Shown here piece after piece: positions 61,401 through 64,000 of a stretch of DNA of 64,000 nucleotides (the stretch's first letter is position 1; every line of letters begins with the position of its first letter). The DNA comes from Choristoneura fumiferana (Eukaryota > Arthropoda > Insecta > Lepidoptera > Tortricidae): positions 2,326,166 through 2,390,165 of the forward strand of contig NC_133501.1 of assembly GCF_025370935.1 (NCBI RefSeq), read 5' to 3'. The notes under the pieces are model-generated. The model made no database searches. It was not told where the DNA came from and saw only the letters and a list, made by a program, of their open reading frames with translations. A program made the translations under genes and the position numbers.

Positions 61401-64000
61401 AGACAGACAAGCTACTCTACGACGGCGTTCGACTTTAACTTTAATTGTGAATGAGAGGCCACTCGAACACTCGGTTCACTAATGTTTCCCAACTAACCTT
61501 TGGCAACCTGATTCATTTCGCAACTGTTTAATATATCTGAAACTGTAAATATTTCAGGATTTCTATAAAACTAACCTAACCTAAAGGGTTCTACATGATG
61601 GCCCTGAAATATTTACATTTTTAGTTAGTGGCGAAATGTACGGATACCCGAACACCTACCGCCTGCGATGGCATAAGCCATCGAGCTAGGGACGCGCGCG
61701 ATGCGTTACTTACCTGTAACCGCGCTATACTTCGTTAATAGATAGATCAACTTTTTCTTGTTTGCTATTCTGCGCCGTTGTCCAAGAGACAACAGTCACA
61801 GATTTAAAAAAACTATTTTATTAATTATATGCTACTAATATACTTAGGACATAGTCCATAAAATAATGGGCTTGTAAGTACGATAAAAATGTACACTCGA
61901 CGAATTTTAACCACAAAAAACCATATAGAAACTCATGATTTTCAAAAGTTGTTCAGGGGACGTAGCCATGGTATCGAGGTACAAGAAAAAAGTTGATCGA
62001 CCCTCATATTGTTTATAATAAGTATGTGATCTAACACAACTGACCTGTTGCCCCACATTGACATACAGCACGTGGTGTTTCGGAAGCGCCTCCTTGTCTT
62101 GCTCAGGCTCATCTTTGGAGGTGCTGGCGCCGTTGTTGACTTTATCGTCGCGCTTCCGCTTCGACGGGCCGGGCTCATCCGTGGACGACGGCTTGCGTTT
62201 CGACGCTCTGTCGTCTTTGTCGTCGGGTTTGTCGTCTAGGTCGCTGGAAGCGGTGAATAATTAGAGATTGAAAAACAGGTTAAACAACTTTTTGTTCATT
62301 GTTTTGTCCCGTTGCCCAAGAGACAACACGTTCTAATAAGTACTTCAGGAGACGTTACCATGGTAACAAACACAAAAAGGTGATTGACCCTTATTTTAAG
62401 CTGTTTGTTTTCCAATATAAATAAAATAAAATCGTTCTATTCATCTCGACCTTGAGAGAAGAGACACATTATATTTAACTCACTCGTCGTCGTCCGAGTC
62501 GCAAGCGCCAATCGCATTCTCTTTGCTGAAGTCGCGAGGCGGTTTGTTTTTGTAGTATTCGGGTTCCTGTAACAATTTATTTACAATAGTAGCATAGCAT
62601 ATCAATTTCTGCTACTGGACGCGCTCTCCGTGTATCGACGCGTACTAAACTTAAAATGCGTACAATTCTTCTGAGTACGCGTCTACAAAAAGATGAGATC
62701 CAGAGACCCTAGTCCTTAGATCGTTTTGTAAGAGTATTTAGAGAGATAGAGAATGAGAGGAAGGGAGAGAGAGTGCTACCTGCCTGCCTACTGACAATAA
62801 TTAGTGTCGAATAGTGTGAAATAGATCCCACTCAGCATAGGGAGCCGTCCATAAAGTGCGTCACTCTTATTTTTACCAATTCTAGCAACATTTTCGCAAT
62901 TATTTTGTTCCCATCATAAACCTGTGTTATTAGTAGAATTAAGTCTGTCGGTGGTACCTGGTCCTCCCAGAGGTCTGGCAGCGGCTCCGTCTGCTGGCAA
63001 ACGTCGCGGGTGACGGCGGCGCGCGCGGGAGACAGCCACAGCCGCCGCAGCGCCAGCAGCCAGCCCAGCGCGGACACCTCGGAGTCGCCCACCGGGGACC
63101 CGCGGAGGTCCAGTGTCTGACAACACAACCTTTCTTAAGCCACCTAGTCAAATTTGGACAAACGTCAAAGCAAATGTCAGCTTTTCTTGGGTGATGTTAT
63201 GTTTCAAATTCAAATGTAATGATCCTAATTTGGCAAAGGTCTACGTATATAGGACACTGGTCCGAAGGAGAAATAAGGAAAGCCGCGGTGGCCTCGTGGT
63301 TTGACCTAGTGTGAAATTTGAGGATCGTGGATTTAAACTCTGCCTCGAACCTCTGAATTTTCCTTTCTGCCACAAGCTATGATAGGCAGCGCTAGTGTTG
63401 CCATGAGGCAGGCAGCGCTAGTGCCGGGTATACTGCCAGCTCTACCGTCCCGTCTGGCCGTCCCCCAGCCGGCCCCAGTACCTGCAGCTTGAGGAAGCCG
63501 TATCTGGTGGCGAGCGAGGCGTAGGCCACGAACTCTGTGAGCCGGTAGCAGTCCCGCATGTACAGATGCCGCAGCCCCGGCAGCTTGCTCAGCGGCAGGA
63601 ACGACGCCGGCTCCATCCAGTCGCACTCGCAGACGTCCAGCGTCTGGGAAACAAATGGCACAGCTTTATGGTTCTATCAACTTTTTATTGTTTGTTGTGT
63701 CCCGTTGTCCAAGAGACAACAGTGACAGGGTTTCTTAAAAAACTGTCATAATATGTGTAATAATTTAGAGAGAGAGAGAGAGAGAGTCCCACTCGCAGAC
63801 GTTCAGCGTCTGGGGATAAACGGCACAGCTTTATGGGTCAGTCAAATTTTTCTTGTTTTTTCTGGCCCATTGTCCAAGAGACAACAGTGACTTTTAAACT
63901 ATAATCCCACTTATTTTTATTATATTTTATTTCATATTTAAGATTAATATATGAAGGTTTGTAAGTCTGTCTGTTTGTTAACTCATCCCGTCTAAACCGC
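48081..64000 (-). CDS. 3' part of a leucine-rich-repeat (F-box/LRR-like) protein gene, continuing beyond the right edge
   Basis: Five well-supported exons (63643-63482, 63116-62958, 62566-62484, 62243-62045, 48524-48081) join in frame to the stop at 48081, about 348 residues. Two candidate microexons (59719-59705; 52049-52029 or 51568-51548) fit the 13.5-kb gap between the last two and keep phase 0. The two upstream exons carry LRR motifs (LPGLRHLYMRDCYRLTEFV; LDLRGSPVGDSEVSALGWLL ALRRLWL). The middle is an acidic run (DSDDDDDLDD) followed by SKRKP and PSKRKR clusters that resemble nuclear localisation signals. The last exon returns to LRRs (LRHLSITGFRYITDHSLIHL ATAAPQLEFIDFSETNVTEQ). This mix is typical of F-box/LRR substrate adaptors of SCF ubiquitin ligases, but no F-box is in the window, so that role is inference. 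The N-terminus lies to the right of 64000. Confidence 0.75.
48554..49292. mobile_element. Element with ~45-bp inverted ends enclosing tRNA-headed copies (last intron)
   Basis: CCCATTACATCGTATCATAC CATGACCGTAATAGAAACG at the left pairs with CGTTCCTATTACGGTCATGG TATGATACGGTGTAATGG at the right. Inside, 48612-48850 and 48850-49132 are members of the tRNA-headed family; the head at 49019-49090 has CTGGGTTCGATTCCCA. Confidence 0.75.
49384..49745 (-). mobile_element. Full CCCAGCCTATA SINE with (ATG)n tail
   Basis: Plus-strand order: (CAT)n, CCCAGCCTATATACGTCCCA, CCTCTCAGGATGAGAGGGCT, CCGCACTGGGCCCGCGTGGG in reverse, and a tRNA-like head GCCGGGTTTGAACCCACGAT at 49682. So the SINE reads on the minus strand and the (CAT)n is its 3' tail. 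Confidence 0.8.
49820..50768. mobile_element. ~950-bp fold-back element
   Basis: About 125-bp inverted ends: GTAGAAAATGTCATAGTGAC ... ATTTATTATGACAGTAACGC ... CACCGGACAACGGACCGTTT at 49820-49932, and AACGGTCCGTTGTCCGGTG ... GCGGCCTTAGTGTCATAATA ... GATGTCACTATGAG at 50645-50765. The middle has no intact frame. Confidence 0.8.
50769..51328. other. Intron sequence, nothing recognised
   Basis: AT-rich; 51180-51240 has the reversed character of a LINE tail but too little to call. Confidence 0.35.
51548..51568 (-). CDS. LRR gene, candidate 21-nt microexon (EDHIGSQ), copy 1
   Basis: Same sequence and splice sites as 52029-52049. If both were spliced the protein would carry a tandem EDHIGSQ; if chosen alternately the products would be identical. 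Confidence 0.4.
52029..52049 (-). CDS. LRR gene, candidate 21-nt microexon (EDHIGSQ), copy 2
   Basis: TTTTGTTTTAG|GAAGACCATATCGGTTCGCAG|GTAATT. Phase 0 on both sides. Identical to 51548-51568 because both lie in a ~480-bp tandem duplication. One, both or neither may be used. Confidence 0.4.
52190..52455 (+). mobile_element. hAT-like non-autonomous element, GGATGCAACGGATATCCGG ends
   Basis: Left AGGGATGCAACGGATATCCG, right CCGAATACCGGATAGTTGCG. Interior shared with 5770-6020. Superfamily is a guess from the termini. Confidence 0.55.
52457..52575. mobile_element. Tc1/mariner-type MITE, CAGTCACCAG ends, copy 2
   Basis: CAGTCACCAGGGAGCGTGCA to GGTGCTGGTGACTG with TA on both sides. Reverse orientation relative to 23228-23358. 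Confidence 0.85.
52576..52800. mobile_element. Fold-back related to 43960-44270
   Basis: GGAATGTGTTTTTCATGAAC CAATAGAAAC at the left and TACCAATGAAAAACACATTT at the right, with inner GCTCTAGCGGAAACAGCTC. Confidence 0.6.
53305..53450 (-). mobile_element. LINE 3' tail with (CAT)n
   Basis: (CATCAT)nCAGCCGGAAGACGTCCACT, GAACAAAGGCCTCCCCTTAG and CACCGGTTTCCCGCAACTCA. Reverse counterpart of the tail at 1660-1805. Confidence 0.65.
53502..53688. mobile_element. Fold-back MITE with ~60-bp arms
   Basis: TACTTGGAGTTAACACTTGA CAGATGGGCGTGCC at the left, GGCACGCCCATCTGTCAAGT GTTAACTCCAAGTA at the right, nearly perfect. Confidence 0.9.
53885..54195 (-). mobile_element. Full CCCAGCCTATA SINE
   Basis: CATCATCCCAGCCTATACAC to GCCGGGGTTTGAACCCACGA (tRNA-like head at 54125-54190) with AACCACTAGGCCACCACGGC at the head end. 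Confidence 0.8.
54562..54702. mobile_element. GCTGTTTCACCACCCATT MITE
   Basis: GCTGTTTCACCACCCATTAA / TTAATGAATGGATGGTGAAA CAG, with GAGACGGCATCACATTG inside. Third member of the 36745 family. Confidence 0.8.
54722..55585. mobile_element. ~860-bp fold-back with periodic TATCGAAA motif
   Basis: Ends GAGGCTTATTGTCTAACGTA / AGCGTTAGACAATACGGCC. Left flank 54790-55080 repeats (A)TATCGAAAAT-like words every ~13-14 bp; right flank 55280-55530 repeats the complement (TTTCGATATTTT). The centre (55083-55265) is itself inverted: GGCCACAGTTGAACCTAACA / GGTTCAACCGTGACC, with CTCGCTACGCTCGTCG / CGACGAGCGCAGCGAG. Confidence 0.8.
55716..56241. mobile_element. Fold-back element with nested hairpin
   Basis: AAGGAACGACCATACCGCTG CTCAAAATACGCTGACGC pairs with GCGTCAGAGTATTTTGAACA CAGGTGTGGTAGTTCCTT. 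Nested at 55990-56070 is CAAACCGACTCAAAAAAATT GCG / CGCAATTTTAGAGTCGGTTT G. Confidence 0.8.
56290..56520 (+). repeat. Dispersed repeat, reverse of 880-1080
   Basis: See 880-1080. Contains AAACTATCTAAACATTTACA and TACAATGATAGATAAGTAAA. Confidence 0.6.
56578..56743. mobile_element. MITE, GGTAGTGCCACCAGAGTTGA family, copy 3
   Basis: TAGGTAGTGCCACCAGAGTT GA / TTTAACTCTCGTGGCACTAC CTA. Confidence 0.8.
56905..57022. mobile_element. Fold-back MITE (TATACTGAGCGGC)
   Basis: AAAGAAAGTTGTAAAGTATT TATATACTGAGCGGC pairs with GCCGCTGAGTATATAAATAC TTTACAATTTTCTTTG. Short GGCCC/GGGCC inner pair. Confidence 0.9.
57037..57602 (-). mobile_element. Jockey/CR1-type LINE, reverse-transcriptase C-terminal fragment
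   Basis: 170-codon open frame with LDRIQRRATRIVG, SLCILYRMYNGECSEELFGL, PHHLDGWRSSTVRVSRNFLP and KRAYSYLKGRQR. This is the thumb/C-terminal part common in lepidopteran LINEs. The 3' UTR ends AAGCGATTACCGTCGCC (plus strand) with a poly-A at ~57030. The fingers/palm and endonuclease are absent, so this is a 5'-truncated copy. The open frame suggests a young insertion. Confidence 0.85.
57603..58369. other. Intron sequence, no exon seen
   Basis: AT-rich. The minus frame at 58028-58306 is not supported by splice sites or composition. Confidence 0.35.
58370..58500 (-). mobile_element. Antisense LINE 3' tail
   Basis: TTTTTTTTATTCGACTGGAT GGC, GTCTCCTGATGGTAAGAGAT and GCAACGCCAGGGGTATTGCA. Same tail as 36425-36655 and 60727-60975. 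Confidence 0.75.
58501..59700. other. Intron sequence, no exon seen
   Basis: No phase-compatible exon and no recognised repeat apart from short AT-rich runs. Confidence 0.35.
59705..59719 (-). CDS. LRR gene, candidate 15-nt microexon (EPVEE)
   Basis: TATATTTTGTTTTAG|GAACCGGTTGAAGAG|GTAAATC. It has good acceptor and donor, is phase 0 on both sides, and its acidic EPVEE fits the linker. It shares 18 nt (TATATTTTGTTTTAGGAA) with the second candidate microexon. Needs RNA evidence. Confidence 0.4.
60303..60650 (+). mobile_element. Penelope-like element tail with inverted partial copy
   Basis: 60427-60648 is identical by eye to 2246-2470. 60303-60410 is the reverse complement of its distal part (CTTGCTCACCCGCGACCTTA, CATGCAGTTCCTCCACCTCC), giving a head-to-head arrangement around AGAGCTCATCTTCAGAGTAC. 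Confidence 0.55.
60727..60975 (-). mobile_element. Antisense LINE 3' tail
   Basis: GTCTCCTGATGGTAAGAGAT, ACACCAGGGGTATTGCAGAT and GCAATCCGGGCGGACCTTGC. The 79-codon minus frame across it is a remnant of this 3' region. Confidence 0.75.
60976..61740. other. Intron sequence, nothing recognised
   Basis: Includes a LINE-like stretch at 61190-61400 (TTAGCAGATCGCATTATGCA, GACGCTCCCCCCGCCTTGAC). No exon compatible with the LRR gene. Confidence 0.35.
61747..61808. repeat. Intronic stem-loop motif, copy 1
   Basis: CAACTTTTTCTTGTTTGCTA then GTTGTCCAAGAGACAACAGT. GTTGTC and GACAAC pair around CAAGA. Intron after exon D. A related block is at 61930-62010 (GGGACGTAGCCATGGTATCG). Confidence 0.8.
62045..62243 (-). 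CDS. LRR gene, exon D (charged linker)
   Basis: 199 nt. Acceptor CGCTTCCAG|C, donor CAACAG|GTCAGT, ending in phase 0. Encodes DLDDKPDDKDDRASKRKPSS, GPSKRKRDDKVNN and ends HHVLYVNVGQQ. Two basic clusters resemble nuclear localisation signals. Confidence 0.8.
62281..62400. repeat. Intronic stem-loop motif, copy 2
   Basis: CAACTTTTTGTTCATTGTTT TGTCCCGTTGCCCAAGAGAC AAC, between exons C and D. One base of the stem is changed (GTTGCC). Followed by GGAGACGTTACCATGGTAAC, shared with 61960. Confidence 0.75.
62484..62566 (-). CDS. LRR gene, exon C
   Basis: 83 nt, leaves two bases. Acceptor ATTGTTACAG|GAA, donor GACGA|GTGAGT. Encodes EPEYYKNKPPRDFSKENAIG ACDSDDD, the start of the acidic linker. Confidence 0.8.
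62958..63116 (-). CDS. LRR gene, exon B
   Basis: 53 codons, phase 0. Acceptor GTTGTGTTGTCAG|ACA, donor GACCAG|GTACCACC. Encodes TLDLRGSPVGDSEVSALGWL LALRRLWLSP and ends DLWEDQ. Both LRR exons start TLD(V/L), fitting one repeat per exon. Confidence 0.82.
63482..63643 (-). CDS. LRR gene, exon A (first in window)
   Basis: 54 codons, phase 0 at both ends. Acceptor TTTGTTTCCCAG|ACG, donor CTGCAG|GTACTG. Encodes TLDVCECDWMEPASFLPLSK then LPGLRHLYMRDCYRLTEFVA, LRR-like. Strongly GC-rich compared with its introns. Its acceptor-side end is duplicated at 63788-63836. Confidence 0.82.
63677..63745. repeat. Intronic stem-loop motif, copy 3
   Basis: CAACTTTTTATTGTTTGTTG TGTCCCGTTGTCCAAGAGAC AACAGTGACAG, 34 bp before the acceptor of exon A on the minus strand. 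Confidence 0.8.
63762..63787. repeat. (AG)n microsatellite
   Basis: About 12 AG units between the two copies of the exon A 5' end. Confidence 0.9.
63788..63836 (-). pseudogene. Duplicate of the acceptor-side end of exon A
   Basis: CCCACTCGCAGACGTTCAGC GTCTGGGGATAAACGGCACA GCTTTATGG matches 63623-63671 with a handful of changes. On the minus strand it reads an acceptor-like CCCCAG|ACGCTGAACGTCTGCGAG and then (GA)n, so it is a partial exon without a donor. Confidence 0.75.
63837..63895. repeat. Intronic stem-loop motif, copy 4
   Basis: CAAATTTTTCTTGTTTTTTC TGGCCCATTGTCCAAGAGAC AACAGTGAC. Part of the same ~165-bp duplication as 63788-63836. Confidence 0.8.
63940..64000. repeat. Start of a lepidopteran 'GCGAAAGT...CTAAACCGC' type repeat at the window edge
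   Basis: TATGAAGGTTTGTAAGTCTG TCTGTTTGTTAACTC then CGTCTAAACCGC resembles 29680-29770. Cut by the window end. Confidence 0.4.

Noticed and set aside
62048..62264. Plus-strand frames over exon D
   Set aside because: Antisense of the charged-linker exon of the LRR gene.

Overview
The window looks like nuclear DNA from a moth or butterfly (Lepidoptera). It is AT-rich, has short exons with GT-AG introns, and is packed with short repeats that I recognise from lepidopteran genomes: the 'GGGTTCCGTAGCC' repeat, the 'TTTGCCCGCGGCTTCGCCCG' repeat, the 'CCCAGCCTATA...GGGCACAGGCCTCCTCTC' SINE, tRNA-headed SINEs, jockey/CR1-type LINE tails and many fold-back MITEs. There is no bacterial, organellar or CRISPR content. 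Taxon and repeat names rest on recognition, not on a search.

I can support three protein-coding loci. (1) Plus strand, 2490-3460: the last coding exon (322 codons) of an Asn/Lys-rich protein with N-glycosylation sequons and a furin-like RHKR site. Its upstream exons are not found. (2) Minus strand, 18778 to 9218: a complete nine-exon gene assembled by phase-consistent splice sites. It encodes a 605-residue single-pass membrane protein with a cytoplasmic N-terminus and a large ectodomain whose only four cysteines lie in the last ~95 residues. I do not recognise the family. (3) Minus strand, from beyond the right edge to 48081: the 3' part of a leucine-rich-repeat protein, F-box/LRR-like, with an acidic/basic linker carrying nuclear-localisation-like clusters and two candidate microexons (15 and 21 nt).

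Layout: 1-2470 old LINE and Penelope-like debris; 2490-3460 gene 1; 3461-8900 MITEs and a ~47-bp minisatellite rich in the insect telomere-like TTAGG motif; 9218-18778 gene 2, whose introns hold three tandem arrays; 18.8-47 kb a gene-poor stretch of nested transposons, palindromes and tRNA-headed elements; 48-64 kb gene 3 with large MITE-filled introns.

The most striking pattern is local duplication at exons. Exon 7 of the membrane-protein gene is the source of a nine-copy 126-bp minisatellite in the next intron, with the copies mostly donor-dead and frame-breaking. Exon 1 of the same gene has a duplicated donor-side half. The LRR gene has a duplicated acceptor-side exon half, and its 21-nt candidate microexon sits in a ~480-bp tandem duplication. 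In addition, four copies of a short motif with a perfect GTTGTC-CAAGA-GACAAC hairpin recur in the LRR gene introns.
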